NCBI RefSeq assembly: GCF_030272615.1
Contig: NC_081414.1
Coordinates: forward strand, 817,482,396 to 817,542,395
Length of the DNA: 60,000 bases
Source: Cryptomeria japonica
Lineage: Eukaryota; Streptophyta; Pinopsida; Cupressales; Cupressaceae
Direction of reading: 5' to 3'
Numbering within the stretch: the first letter of the stretch is position 1; each line of letters opens with the position of its first letter. Made by a program: the position numbers and the translations under genes. Shown here piece by piece: positions 31,571 to 43,893 of this stretch. Below the pieces are notes generated by a model. It saw only the letters and a list, made by a program, of their open reading frames with translations. It searched no databases and had not been told where the DNA came from.

Positions 31571-34500
31571 AGCTAATACAACCCTAAACAGTTACATTCT
31601 TTTCTTCAATAAATTGTTAGATAGAATAAGGCATTATAAATTAGATGATTTTATGACAATATTATTAGCATTACATAGTGAACTTGATAAAGAAATGGTA
31701 GAAACTAATATGGTTTATAATTGGGATCTAACTATGCTCATGAATGTGTTGGTTATGTGTAGGAAGTAAAGAGGACAATGGGAGAATGGAGAATCAACTA
31801 ATTTCAAATTAACTTCCTTTATGAGAAGTTACAAGTCTAACCATTATGTTTTAATTAGAAGGAAATGAGGTTTGTTGTCCAACATAGATATGTTTCTGAG
31901 TCTATTATTATGGGTCCTTAATGAGTGTTTTTGAGTCAATTACCATGTTTTAATTGCAAAAATAGACCCCTAGAGTTTATACCTTTGAGGTGGGGGCCTA
32001 TTGGGAATCCAATAAAGGCTCTAGGACTTGTTTTCACTCATCAAAATTCCTCATTAATATGAGTGACGAATTTGGAGGAAAGATGAGTTGAGGGCTACCC
32101 ACTCCACCCCCATACCTCATTTATGAGGGAAGACTTTGGGGAATGGGGTGTCCTAATTATTGTCCCCTATTAAATGAGGAAAATACCTCATGGAGGAAGA
32201 GGATAGAAAGGTGACAAGTGTCAGCTCCCTATACAATTCTTCCAAGTTAATCTCCCTTATATTGGGTTTGTGAAGAGGAAGTTGGGTGTTACCCACTTCT
32301 CCATTTTGGAGAACTCTTGCAGGATTTTGAGAAAGAAGATAGATTGGAGGTAAGGAAGGATTCCATCCTTGGAGAGATGGAGGGAAAAAAATGCATAAGT
32401 TTAGAAAGATAAGTTCTCTACTTCCTCTAATCCATTTTGTTATTGTTACAAGTTTGAGATGTAGTTGCAAAGTCTAGTATGTAGTGTTTATATGAAGAAA
32501 AATTATTAAAGTTATGAAAGAGTTTTAGTGGATGAGAGTAAATTTATGGAGTATGTGAGACCCCACTATCATGGGTCTAAATCAATCTTCTTGCTTAGGG
32601 GTATGGCTAGAGCCTACGAGGCTCCATGACGCCATTATGGTTGGGAGGAGAGCAAGCCTTATTTTTGTGTTTTCCTATTGTTATGTATGATTGTGAGATC
32701 TTTCAAAGTGTTTAATAAAACAAAAAAAAAAATTGTGTAATGAAAGAGAAAGCCTTTGTTATTTATTTTCCATTGTAATATATCTAATGATGATTATATG
32801 TGTTGATTTGAAAGATGGTAATTGATGAGATACTTTATGATGGTTTTGGTTGAGAGATTTCTTAAGTGATAAAAGGGAGAAGAGAAAGTCCTATAATTGT
32901 TCTCTTCCATAGGCATAATTTTAATGAGAATAAAAATATTTCTCTAAGATAGAGGATAAAAGGGGTATCCCCCTATCTTTTCATTAAGAGTTACATTTTC
33001 CGTTAAGTACAAACTTGGTGCAGGAGCACCTAGTTTTAGTGCATTTTCAAGATTTTGGTGTGATGGTCCATATTTTGGATTAAGTGTTTGAATAATTGAC
33101 TTCTTAGGGGTCCATATGTGTGTTTGATATTCATTTTAAGGGTGATTGTCACCAAGGTTGTTTGTTTTCACAAATTTGGCCTATGAACTCTTGTAAGCCT
33201 AAAATGGCACAAATTTGCATTATGATGTAAAATGTCTTGTAAAGACTCATTAGGAATTTAGGAATTTCATTTTGATGTTAGGGAGTCATTATAGGAGGTT
33301 TATTTTGAGTATAAAGATATAAAATGCAAAAATGCACATTTGAGCAAAAGTTGTCATTGTTGCTTGACAACTTTTTGCAACTTTTTGAGCAACTTTGCAT
33401 TTTTGAGAAAATCAGTGGTTAGGCAACCAATGAAGAGTTAGTTATGACCAAAACAGAATATAAAATGCTCTGAGAATGATTTTACATGGGTTGGAAAATT
33501 TGTGAGCAAATTTGAATAGATTTTGAAGACAATTTCCATATTTTACCTTGTATTTTCTCATTTTTGGAGCAGCAGTCCGTACATAATGGATTGATCTTGC
33601 TACTGTTATATCATGGTGGTTTTTTGTATGATATTTTATTGCTCATAAGGTGTTTGTGTCTTTCCTTAGTGCAATTTTGAAGTGTGTTTATAAATTTGTA
33701 TTGCTCTTGATCTGAGCAAGGGTTCAAGAACCCAGTCATAGTTCCAACTTTAAATCCCTTGAGTTTTGCTCAATGAACCTTGTGATTAAAGTCATGGAAC
33801 CCTTGTATAGTGTAAATATGTTTTGTAGTGTCCTGGAAGTTTTTTGGAAGCAACTTTCCATCATTTCCTAGGTGAGCTTAGTCATAGCTCGATTAGGAAA
33901 ATGATTGAAAATGTTGTATTTGCTTGCAAGGAGAAGAGTTGTGAATAAGCCAAGTGTTTGGATTGAAAGTGTGATGTGTAGAAGAGCCTCTATGAAAAGG
34001 TGGAGGTGTGATAGGGTGGAGAGAGAAACAAAACCCATTGGAGAAGACTGTTAAGTCCCAAACCCTCTAAAAATGCCATTTTTGGGACCCATACCAGTAC
34101 AGACAGGCTAGACTACCTAACCTAGTGGATCATAAAGTTTGCCCAAAAGGGTACTCAGATCACCAAAGGTGTTGGAATTTTGTTTGAGATAATTTGAATA
34201 ATTGCCCAAAAACCGGTAAGGTAGGGCTAATTGGGGCTCTAAGGCTACTAGGCCTAGAAAATAGGAGAAACTGGGAGCGATGAGAAAATAATGAAAAACC
34301 AATTGAAAGATCATTTGATTGGAATTGAAATACCTATAAAACACCCCCTAAAACCCTTGGAAGTATATTTTGGAGAGTTGGATAGTTTAATGGTTGGATT
34401 TACCCTTGTGAATCTCAATCATGCTTGAGCAACTAAAGAGCACAAATTGATAGGGAGCACTCCAAGAGAGCTTGAGTATTTGACTTGTTAATGGAAAAGT

Positions 34501-35005
34501 GAAGAGTGATAGGAGCCCACTAAAACATCATTCAACTATCTATTGAGAAACGTGTGGCTCTCTTTGAGAACCCCTCCCCATCAAAACTTGACATCATTGG
34601 CATGTTATCATGAAATAATTAGTGTGGATGGTTATCAAGTTGTAAAAACAAAAAAGGTGCTCATGTTGAATGTATCATTTTATAGAAATAAGATCTTATA
34701 AAGTTAGGATAATATTTTTGTGTATTCATACCCTATGAGTATGTTGAAGGGAATTTAAAACCACTAAGAGACTAAGAATGAAAATTATATAAAATCTTAC
34801 TATCATGCTCAACTTAAAATGTAAATTTGTGTGGAGTTAATATGAGATTGCATCATGAAACACCTCAAAACAAAGTAATACCAAAACAATAGGATAAGGT
34901 TGAGAAAACAACGGATTAAGGAGTTCCATCATACTAAATATATAAGCAGATTTTACATAGAGAAAATTATTTTTAATGAACAAGTCATAAAATTTCCGTA
35001 ATATA

Positions 35006-35672
35006 GCTGATTTGTGTGGTCGTGCTAGAATCAAAATTTTTCAAGGTGATAGATATTTGATGCTAATCATTGATAATTATTCTAGAATGATGTGGGTTGC
35101 TTTGCTAATGGAGAAATCTGAGGCTTTTGAAAAGTTTAAAATATTTAAAGCTAAGGTTGAGATCAAGACGTGATTGAGGATTAAGTGCTTAAGGTGAGAT
35201 CATGGTGGAGAATTCACATCTGGTGAGTTTAATAACTTTTGTGAGAAGAATGGCATAAGGAGACAATTTTTTGCTCCCCAGACACCTCAATAGAATGGAG
35301 TTGTGGAAAGAAAGAACAAAACTATCTTGGATGTTGCTAGAACCATGATGATGGAAGCTAATCTACCTCATATCTACTGGAGAGAATTAGTAAGAATAAC
35401 AGTTTATACATTCAATAGAGTTCATATCAACGGAGAAACCGGTAAGACACCTTATGAGTTATGGTTTGGTAATATACCTATAGTTAAGTACTTCAGAATC
35501 TTTGGTAGTAAATTCTATATCAAAAGAGATGATTTCATTGGCAAGTTTGATCCTAGATGTGATAAAGGAATATTTCTTGATTACTCCAATGAAAGAAAAT
35601 AATATAGATGTTATAACAAAGGGTTACAGAGAATTATGGAGGGCACTAATGTCAAGGTGGATTAGTAGAGTG
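35006..35672 (+). pseudogene. Copia element 4 integrase core
   Basis: Begins ADLCG then RYLMLIIDNYSRMMWV (first Asp), KCLR*DHGGEFTSGEF (second Asp, with TGA replacing the usual Ser codon), and TPQ*NGVVERKNKT (Glu; TAG where the family has Gln). So the D-D-E residues are present but stops interrupt. It continues LPHIYWRELV, KTPYELWFGNIPIVKYFRIF and GKFDPRCDKGIFLDYSNERK, then TAA. The upstream boundary is abrupt, with no recognisable zinc finger, so the copy was truncated there. Confidence 0.9.
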
Positions 35673-35992
35673 TGTTAGGGTTTCAAGCAGATCCGAAGCA
35701 AATATGAACTAACAATTATATGCAGATTTAAATACAAAAGATAAAGAAATAAAATAGAACACAAATAACACAGAGATTTAACATGGTTCACCCAGAATGG
35801 GTTACGTCCACCATACACAGTCGCCCAATCTTTCTTATTATCCAGCAAAAATAGTACATCAACCTTACAATGCCTTAAGCATCCTAGCCGCTTATAACAT
35901 GTGATTTTAGGGCAACAAACAAAGTCGGCCTTTTTAGGGTTTTATTACAATGTCAGTATAGAACTTTGCTGATCAGTCACCACATTTCAACA
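35673..35992 (-). repeat. 3' LTR of element 5
   Basis: TGTTAGGGTTTCAAGCAGAT...CACATTTCAACA on the plus strand. On the minus strand a purine tract (CCAAGTGGGAGATT, plus-strand complement from 35993) precedes it. Confidence 0.92.
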
Positions 35993-36132
35993 ATCTCCCA
36001 CTTGGAGACTGATCAGGCTCCACACCGAACAATCTCCCACTTGGAGACTGATACTACATGACACCACTGTACATGCAACATCTGCTGGATAAAACACTAG
36101 GACTCGACTGGTATAAATTCCACAATTATCAA
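35993..36132 (-). other. 3' untranslated part of element 5 with purine tracts
   Basis: CAATCTCCCACTTGGAGACTGATCAG is followed about 30 bp on by a second CAATCTCCCACTTGGAGACT. That gives two copies of the purine tract (minus strand GTGGGAGATTG), one adjacent to the LTR. Confidence 0.7.
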
Positions 36133-37499
36133 TCAAGAAGACCAACAAAAACTGATGAAGAAATCAGCTTCTCCTATGGAACTACCTTCGTGAACATATC
36201 GACAGGATTCTCACTTGTGTGAATCTTCTCAAGCTGTAACTAACCCTCCTCCAAAACAGTCTGGATGAAGTGGTACCTGAGCTGAATGTGCTTTGTCCTT
36301 GAATGAAAAGCAGAGTTCTTCACAAGATGAATGGCATTCTGGATATCAGTATACAATGGGCTATCCTCTTGTGTCTGAGCCAATTCCTCCAAAAAACATT
36401 GCAACCAAATCATCTCCTTGCTAGCTTTTGTAGTAGCAATGTACTCAGCTTTAGTGGTTGAAAGTGCAACAACCTTTTGCAGCCTAGAAATCCAACTGAC
36501 TGTAGTTCCCCCTATAGTAAAAAAATACCCTGTAGTACTCCTCTGTGAATCAATATCACCCACCAGATCAGAGTCAACAAATCCACTTAAAGCAACATTA
36601 GATCCTTTGAAACATAATGCCTTCATAGTTGTTCCTTTCAAATACCAAAGAATCCATTTCACAACATTCCAATGTTCCATACCCGGATTACTCATAAACC
36701 TGCTCACAACTCCCACTACATGTGCAATATCTGGCCTTGTGCATACCATTGCATACATCAGACTACCAACAACTGATTAATAGGGGATGTTAGACATTTT
36801 ATTAACCTCTTCCTGTGCCTTTGGGCACATCTCCTTAGTCAATTTGAAATGACTAGCCAAAGGTGTACTAAGTGCTTTTGCATCTTGCATGTTAAATTTT
36901 TTCAACACCTTCTTTATATACTCACTTTGGGACAAATTCAAGGTTCTATTTTTCTTGTCTTGTGTAATCCTCATACCGAGAATTTGCTTAGCTGCACCCA
37001 AATCCTTCATAGCAAATGACCTGGCTAATTTCTGTTTAAGATCATTTATATGTTGCATGATAGACCCAACAACAAGCATGTCATCAACATAAAGAAATAG
37101 GATAATATAACTGCCATTATCAAACCTCTTAAAATATACACAATGATCAGAATGACATCTATGATAACTGTGTTCAACCATGAAACTATCAAATTTTAAA
37201 TACCATTGTCGGGGTGCTTGCTTTAGGCCATACAGACCTTTCTTCAACCTGCACACCAAGTTCTCCTTACCTTTGACCTCATATCCCTGCGGTTGCAACA
37301 TGTAAATTTCCTCCTCCAAATCTCCATGGAGAAAAGCTATTTTGACATCTAATTGTTCAAGATGTAAATCATCTGTAGCCACAAGACTAAGTACAGTTCT
37401 AATTGAAGTCATTTTTACAACTGGAGAAAATATTTAATCATAATCTATACCCTTTTTTTGTGCAAAACCTTTTACCACAAGTCCGGCCTTATATATTTT
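36133..37499 (-). pseudogene. Element 5 reverse transcriptase and RNase H
   Basis: In frame with the preceding integrase segment. KAGLVVKGFAQKKGIDYD then TAA (relatives have Glu or Gln), [60 protein letters not shown], and an intact LYVDDMLVVG catalytic box. TAA at 36777. RNase H: GFVDSDLVGDIDSQRSTTGY (DAD altered to DSD), LSTTKAEYIATTKASKEMIW, LYTDIQNAIHLVKNSAFHSR, KHIQLRYHFIQTVLEEG, then TAG and the final MFTKVVP with TAG and TGA at 36133. Complete apart from stops. Confidence 0.92.
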
Positions 37500-38955
37500 C
37501 TAACCTCCTTCCTCCTTCTTCAGTCGATAAACCCATTTGTTAGGCAAGGCTCTTTTTTCTGTAGGTAAAGGGACTAAGTCCCAAGTCTTATTTTTCATCA
37601 AGGAGTCCATCTCCTCTTTCATGCCTAGCTCCCACTGTTGTTTGGCATCTACCTGCATTGCTTCTTCATATTCTTCTGGTTCACTAGAATCCATTAATAA
37701 AATAGAATACAAAGAAGGAGAAAATCTTTCAGGGGGTCTACTTGTCCTCGTAGAACGTCTAACACTTGCATGTTGAGCATCAGGTACCTGTGGCATTTCA
37801 TTTTTAGGAATCTCATCCAACACCACATATTCTTCTTTGTCCTGTTCATGCTTCTTTTCCTGCATCTGTTCTTTATACATAACCTTCTCATTGACTATAA
37901 CATCTCTACTTCTAATTATTTTCTTATTTTCAAAATCCCATAACTGATAGCCATATTCATCTATCCCATATCCAATGAAGGTACATTTTTGAGATTTAGC
38001 ATCAAGCTTGGTTCTATTTTCTTTATCAACATGGACAAAAGCTTCGCAACCAAAAGTTTTTAGAAAAGAATAATTTACCTTTTTACGAGTCCATGCCTCC
38101 TCTGGAATACCACCATCTAGAGGGGTTGAAGGTCCTCTATTTATCAAATAGACAACATTATGTTTAGCATCTGCACAAAAATGTAAGGGTAATCCAACAT
38201 GCAATCTCATGCTCCTCGCGTGTTCCATGATAGTCCTATTCATTCTCTCTGACACACCATTTTCCTGTGGAGTTCCTGGAACTATCTTCTGCTTTCAAAT
38301 CCCATTTAAGAAGTAGTAATCTTCAAAGGCACTTCAAATTTTTTCCTGTCTCATTCTCAACCAAAGCTTTCCATTTCTTAAAAGTTTCAAAAACATCTAA
38401 TTTTTGTTTTAGGAAATATACCCATGTTTTTCTGGTTGAGTCATCAATAAAAATAACATAATAACAAGAGCCACCAAGAGATGATACCTGAGCTGGTCCC
38501 CATACATCTGAATGTACAAGCTCTAACTTCTTACTCTTCTTCTCTTTCCCAACCTTGAGAAATCTGACTCTTTTCTGTTTACCATAAACACAGTTTTCAT
38601 AGAACTCTAAATCAGTCTTCTTTAATCCTGGCAATAGATTTTTGGAGTGAAGGATTTTCATCCCTTTCTTACTCATGTGCCCAAGCATATGGTGCCACAT
38701 TATCGAATCTATTCTTGCAACATTTATTGTTGTTGTCCCTGCAGTAACTTTATCTGTAGCAGCTAAGGTAGAGTAAGTGTTACCAGTACATAGATATAAT
38801 GTGCCTACCTTCACACCTTTAGCTACTACTAATGATCCTTTAGTGACCTTCCACATACTGTCTGAGAAGGTAACTATGCAACCTTCACTACCTAGTTGTC
38901 CTACAGAAATTAAATTTCTTCTTAAATTAGGAACATGTCTTACCTCCTGCAGAAA
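37500..38955 (-). pseudogene. Element 5 integrase, with core deletion
   Basis: GAG-pre-integrase: MWHHMLGHMSKKGMKILHSK, then EFYENCVYGKQKRVRF, where relatives have Cys at the Tyr, so the zinc finger is damaged. Core: LELVHSDVWGPAQVSSLGGS, YYVIFIDDSTRKTWVYFLKQ (first Asp) and NLKCL. Then a frameshift and loss of about 13 codons at about 38,290-38,325 removes the SDNGGEY-type segment with the second catalytic Asp. It resumes at PGTPQENGVSERMNRTIMEH (Glu) in another frame. C-terminal part: LINRGPSTPLDGGIPEEAW, FLKTFGCEAFVHVDKENRTK, linker with RRSTRTSRPPERFSPS, then WELGMKEEMDSLMKNKTWDL to a TAG at 37500. Confidence 0.9.
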
Positions 38956-39993
38956 CTAGTCATTACCATTCTGCAACTTGATCTTTATCTTTCCTTTTCC
39001 AACAATTTGACAGGGCTCATCATCACCCAAATATACCTGTCTGAAATCACCTTGAAGATAATCTAGGAAATATTTTCTATGGGGTGTAGCATGAAATGAA
39101 GCCCCAGAATCTATTACCCAGAAATCATTAACATTATCCAAACATAAGATTAAAGCATCTTGTAAAGTATTACTTGCAATATTAGCTTCCTTACTGTCAT
39201 TTTCATTTTTGTCTCCTTCTTTGTTTTTCTGAGACCAACAATCTTTCTTTAGATGACTAGGCTTTCCGTAGTACCAGCAATCTTTCTTTCCTCTAGATTG
39301 AGAGCATCCTTTCTTTGACTTCTCTCGTGACTTCTCATTCCCAGGGCCTTTTCCTCTTTCCTTTGATCATCCTCTATTCTCCACATTCAAAACACTACCC
39401 GATGATGTTGGAATCTCACCTATGCTTTTCCTTCGCATTTCCTCACTTAGGATAACACCAACAATATCATCAAATACCAAAGTATTTTTACCAGAGACAG
39501 AGTTACTTATAGCCATAACCAAGCTATTCCAGCTTTCTGGCAAAGAACATAAAATCAAGAGAGCCCTAACCTCTTCTACAAAGGTAATTTTTACTGAAGA
39601 CAATTGACTGGTAATTGTATTAAATTCATTTAAGTGCTCCGCTATAGATCCTCCCTCACTCATTTTCAAATTAAACAAACTCTTCATAAGAAATACCTTA
39701 TTCGAAGCCGAGGGTTTCTCATACAACTTAGCCAATGTTGCCATCAAATCTACAACCATTTTTGCTTCTGTTATATTGAATGCTATAGATGGTGCAAGGC
39801 ACAATCGAATGGATCCTAATGCCTTTCTATCTAAAATGTCCCACTCTTCATCTGACATTGTGGTTGCTTTCTTTGCCTTTCCTTCCAATGGCTGCCACAA
39901 ATCATTTTGATACAGGTAATCCTCCATCTGCATTTTCCATAACTGATTATTCTAGCTGTTAAACTTTTCGACCTTGAATTTGGAATCCTCCAT
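38956..39993 (-). pseudogene. Element 5 gag and protease
   Basis: Start ATG at 39993 (MEDSKFKVEKFN), then TAG, then the UBN2 gag core [40 protein letters not shown] and [19 protein letters not shown] (39367) follows. The zinc knuckle CWYYGKPSHLKKDC has Tyr for the second Cys, as in element 2. Protease: FWVIDSGASFHATPHRKYF with D-S-G-A intact and the second strand VYLGDDEPCQIVGKGKIKI. It ends with TAG at 38956, where relatives carry Trp. The three segments are all in one frame, so the ancestral polyprotein is clear. Confidence 0.9.
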
Positions 39994-40039
39994 TGCTCCC
40001 ACTCAAATCTAAAAGTCCTACCAATTTACAAAAAACCTC

Positions 40040-40051
40040 GCTCTGATACCA
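40040..40051 (-). other. Primer-binding site of element 5, initiator tRNA-Met type
   Basis: The minus strand reads TGGTATCAGAGC two bases inside the LTR. Confidence 0.93.
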
Positions 40052-40053
40052 AT

Positions 40054-40373
40054 TGTTAGGGTTTCAAGCAGATCCGAAGCAAATATGAACTAACAATTAT
40101 ATGTAGATTTAAATACAAAAGATAAAGAAATAAAACAGGACATAGATAACATAGAGATTTAACGTGGTTCACCCAGAATGGGTTACATCCACCATACACA
40201 GTCGTCCAATCTTTCTTATTATCTAGCAAAAATAGTACATCAACCTTACAATGCCTTAAGCATCCCAGCCACTTATAACATGCATTTTTAGGGAAACAAA
40301 CAAAGTTGGCCTTTTTAGGATTTTATTACAATGTCGGTACAGAACTTTGTTGATCAGTCGCCACATTTCAACA
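40054..40373 (-). repeat. 5' LTR of element 5
   Basis: Same ends as the other LTR. By hand alignment about 22 of 320 positions differ, about 20 of them transitions. Confidence 0.92.
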
Positions 40374-40378
40374 AAGTG

Positions 40379-42192
40379 GAAGTCAAATCAGAACTTATGA
40401 GAAGGAACTAGTTGTGGAAATGATCACAACTGAACAAGTAACACCTATACCAAAATAGAATGTTGAACTAGTTGCTCTGATAGTATCAGAAAAATTCAAT
40501 AGTAACTGAATATCGGGGAAGAGGAATAGAAAATTAGAAGACTCCTAGGTATGTAAGGTTGAATCATTCAGAAGATCAGATCATTGGGGATAAGAACAAA
40601 GGAGTGATGACAAGAAGAAGATTGGTAGCTAATGGGATATGTTTAATCTCTCAAGTTCAACTGATATCAGTAACAGAAGCATGTAAAGATGAATGTTGGA
40701 TGAAAGCTATGAAAGAAGAATTAGATCAGATAAAAAAGAATAACACATGAACTTTAGTTCTCCGACCTAAAAATAAGAATGTTATTGGAACTAAATGGGT
40801 TTTTAGGAATAAATTGAATAAATTTGGACAATTTGTGAGAAATAAAGCTAGATTGGTTTGTAAAGCATATTCTTAGAAGGAAGGAATTGATTATGATGAA
40901 ACCTTTGCACCAGTAGCTAGGATTGAAGTTGTAAGATTATTTCTTGCCTATGATGCACATAAAAACTACAAGGTTTATCAGATGGATATTAAGTGTGGTT
41001 TTCTAAATGGGGATCTTGATGAGGAAGTTTATATTGAGCAACCTGATGGCTTTTCACTTTTAGATGATAAAAACATGGTTTGCAGGCTAAAGAAAGCTTT
41101 ATATGGATTGAAACAGACACCTAGAGTTTGGTATGCAAGATTGGATAAATATCTTTTAAAGCTTGGTTTCACTAAAGTTAATGCTAATAGTAATCTATAT
41201 TATAAAGTCACTGATGATGATATAGTGATTATTCAGGTCTTTGTTGATGACATCATTTTTGGAGGTGAGGATAGGTTGTGCATGGAATTTTCTAACAATA
41301 TGAAGAATGAATTTGAGACGTCTATCATTGGGGAAATGAATTTTTTCTTAGGTTTGTAGATTACTTAGACTGATAAGGGTATTTTCATCTATCAAACCAA
41401 GTATGCTAGGGAGTTGCTGAAGAAATTTGGTCTTGAAAATTTTAAACTAGTTGGTGCTCCTATGGTTACAATTGAGAAATTGACAAAGAAAGATGAATCA
41501 GCATCGGTAAATCCTACAAGATACAGGTCTATGATTAGAGGTCTGCTATATTTGACTTAGACTAGACCAGATATAATGAATGCAGTTTGCATTGGATCAA
41601 GATATCAAAGTGATCCTAGAGAAAATCATGAAAGTGCGGTGAAAAGGATTTTTAGGTACTTGCAAGGAACATCTAAATATGGTTTGTGGTATCTTAAAGA
41701 TGATAACTTTACTTTATGTTCATATATAGATGCAGATTGGGTAGGTGATGTTGATGATCAGAAGAGAACTTCCGGTGGAGCTTTCTTTCTTGGAAAGAAA
41801 ATTATTCCATGGATAAGCAAGAAACAGTCATGTGCTTCCTTATCTACTGCTGAAGTTGAGTATGTTGGTGTTGCTACTAACTATACACAAGTTCTATGGA
41901 TGAAGCAAATGCTAAAGGACATAAAGGTGAATTGTAATGAACCAGTAGTTATTCAATATGACAACTCTATTACTATAGACATATCAAAGAATCCAGTATT
42001 CCACTCTAAGATAAAGCACATATCTATCAAATACAACTTTTTGAAGGAAAAGGTGTAAGCAAATGAAGTTAGATTGGTTTATGTGAACACTAAAGAGTAG
42101 ATTGTAGACATCTTCACTAAACCTTTGCCTAAAGAATCATTTGAGTACCTCAGAGATAGATTAGGGGTTTATGCCCCTCTAGTAGAAACTTG
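40379..42192 (+). pseudogene. Copia element 4 reverse transcriptase and RNase H
   Basis: One frame throughout. Linker GDKNKGVMTRRRLVANG, then [71 protein letters not shown] and an intact [10 protein letters not shown] catalytic box. RNase H has YIDADWVGDVDDQKRTSGG, STAEVEY and QYDNSITIDISKN, so its acidic residues are intact. Stops: TGA at the Trp of NNTW, and TAG or TAA at six positions where relatives have Gln (YSQKEG at 40874-40876, LGLQ, ITQT, YLTQTRPD, KEKVQ, TKEQI). The end FTKPLPKESFEYLRDRLGVY is standard. Apart from these single-base stops the domain looks whole. Confidence 0.92.
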
Positions 42193-42559
42193 ATTGATGT
42201 GGTTTGGCATCAATCTAGTATGCATTATCAGAGCTATTATTGATTTTGGATTGATGTGGTGGTGCTACTACTCAGGGGGAGTAGTTAGTCTTGTGATTCA
42301 GTGGTTTATGATTTTACTTTGATATTTATGTCAGATCTTTAGCATTGATGTCAAAGGGGGAGAGATATTCATATGAAAAAATAAGGTGTTATATATATTA
42401 GGGGGAGAGATCTGTAGAGCTTAACTGAGATATCATTCATAGGGAAAGTATGAATCAGAATTTCATTGCTACATTATTTTGTGGGAGATTTGTTTGGCAT
42501 TTCTTGGCACTTGGATATTTTTCACATCTAGTGTTGCCATAAATGCCAAAGGGGGAGAT
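42193..42559 (+). promoter_or_regulatory. 3' non-coding region of element 4 with four polypurine-like tracts
   Basis: AGGGGGAG tracts at about 42274, 42354, 42400 and 42549, the last touching the LTR. The second is preceded by GCATTGATGTCAA, matching the motif in element 3. Confidence 0.75.
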
Positions 42560-43775
42560 TGTTGGCAATATGAAGGAATTGATTATGTGTTGCATTGATG
42601 TTAACACTACTTGCTTTGGCTGTTTACTGGTATCTAGTAGGTTCCAGTTGAATGATCATGTTGATCTGGTATACTCCGATATGCTTTGGTTTATGGAATT
42701 GGCCTAGATCTCCTATTGATACTATCTAGATATATGTTTCAATCACTTGGTATTTTCCTAATGATCGGATGCTATCTTATGTTCTTGTAAGCCTGGTTTC
42801 TTGATCCAGTAAGGGTTTGACCAACAAAGCTTTATTGAAGATTTTTGATGTTATGCATAAGTGGTGTTGGTGTGGCTTCTTGTAGGGATTCAGGATGTTG
42901 ATGGTGATTGTGTTTGTGCCTTAACTGATTGGAATCATTTCTTTAGCATGTGTGGACCTAAATTAGATCTGGTACTATCTAGGTTATGGACCAGTTTCAT
43001 GAAACGTGTTGTTGGATCTCTCTGATGTGTTTCCAGGATGATTTATTGGTTGGATGATATTTGTTTGGTCTTAGGCTGATATGTTTTATGATTTTATTTC
43101 AGAATTATGTGATGGGTTTATTGAATTAGTATTTGGGTGGCCGACCTAATTGTTTAGGTCTAGGGTTTGTATATACGTGTAAGATCTCATTTTAGATCAT
43201 ATGCAAGGAAGTGAATAATCTAATAATCATTCAAGCAGAGGATTTGGTCGATCATAGGTGATCGATTTGGGTTTATGCAAGAGGTTTAAGACCTCTGATA
43301 TTGAGCTTAGCTAGAACTATACTCAGGCATAGGAGATGCTATTATTGCAATTCATTCTTCTTTTCGGATTGTAGTCTGGATTTCTTTTGTAGTCAGTGAG
43401 GCTCCTTTTGTGATGAGCAATGTGCTCTTGGCTTATGGCCTTCCTGCATGTGCAAGCCCCTCAATTTGTAATCACATACTTGCTGTAGAAGTATTATCTG
43501 ACTGTGGGTAGGCTTCCCACCGTGGTTTTTCCCTTTATCATGTTTTCCACGTACAAATCTTAGTGTCATGTGTTATGAATGGATGGTAACTATTCTCTAA
43601 TTGTTGTTTGTGCTCAATTGTTATATCTGCTATTCCAGTAATTGGTTTATGCATTCTTGTATTGATCTTATATGTTCTGATAATAAACTTTTGAATGCTT
43701 AAGGTTCTAGTAATCTGCTGACAACTGATTCACCCCCCCTCTTAGTTGTCCTCCAGTTATTTGAACTGTCTAACA
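42560..43775 (+). repeat. 3' LTR of copia element 4
   Basis: Starts TGTTGGCAATATGAAGGAAT and ends TTTGAACTGTCTAACA (1,216 bp). Contains CCCACCGTGGTTTTTCCC and the terminal GATTCACCCCCCCTCTTAG module. No 5' partner was found, so the end is set from the TG...CA rule and the polypurine tract. Confidence 0.8.
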
Positions 43776-43893
43776 TCTCTCACGCAACATGGGGACCCTT
43801 CCCACCTATGTGGGATGGGGACAACTCCCATGACCCTTTTGATATTGTCAGGGCCTCTATTCCTCATGGAGGCAGTGAATCTTTATCAATAGC

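Larger units (their letters stand above)
28207..35005. other. Non-coding AT-rich stretch, probably decayed repeats
   Basis: No ORF here shows a recognisable domain, and I found no tRNA-like or rRNA sequence. Two local features are listed separately: a direct repeat at 29869-29993 and a probable LTR start at 31549. An A-rich run after AATAAAAC at about 32,714-32,731 could be a processed 3' end but is not convincing. Confidence 0.5.
35673..40373 (-). mobile_element. Copia element 5, complete with 320-bp LTRs, inserted in element 4
   Basis: LTRs 35673-35992 and 40054-40373 (both 320 bp) flank a minus-strand copia polyprotein: gag, protease, integrase, RT, RNase H. Target duplication GAGTG (35668-35672) and AAGTG (40374-40378), differing by one transition. 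The element is 4,701 bp. Short LTRs and the polyprotein sequence resemble the Tork/Tnt1-like copia group (inference). It is inactivated by stops and a deletion in integrase. Confidence 0.92.
35006..43775 (+). mobile_element. Copia element 4, 5'-truncated, split by element 5
   Basis: Integrase core at 35006-35672, then element 5, then RT-RNase H at 40379-42192, a 3' non-coding region with four purine tracts, and a 3' LTR at 42560-43775. The frame before and after element 5 is the same once one target duplication copy is removed. The 5' LTR, gag and protease are missing upstream of 35006. Confidence 0.88.

Noticed and set aside
34117-35034. Short minus-strand frames upstream of copia element 4
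   Set aside because: No motif; the second is partly antisense to the element 4 integrase start.
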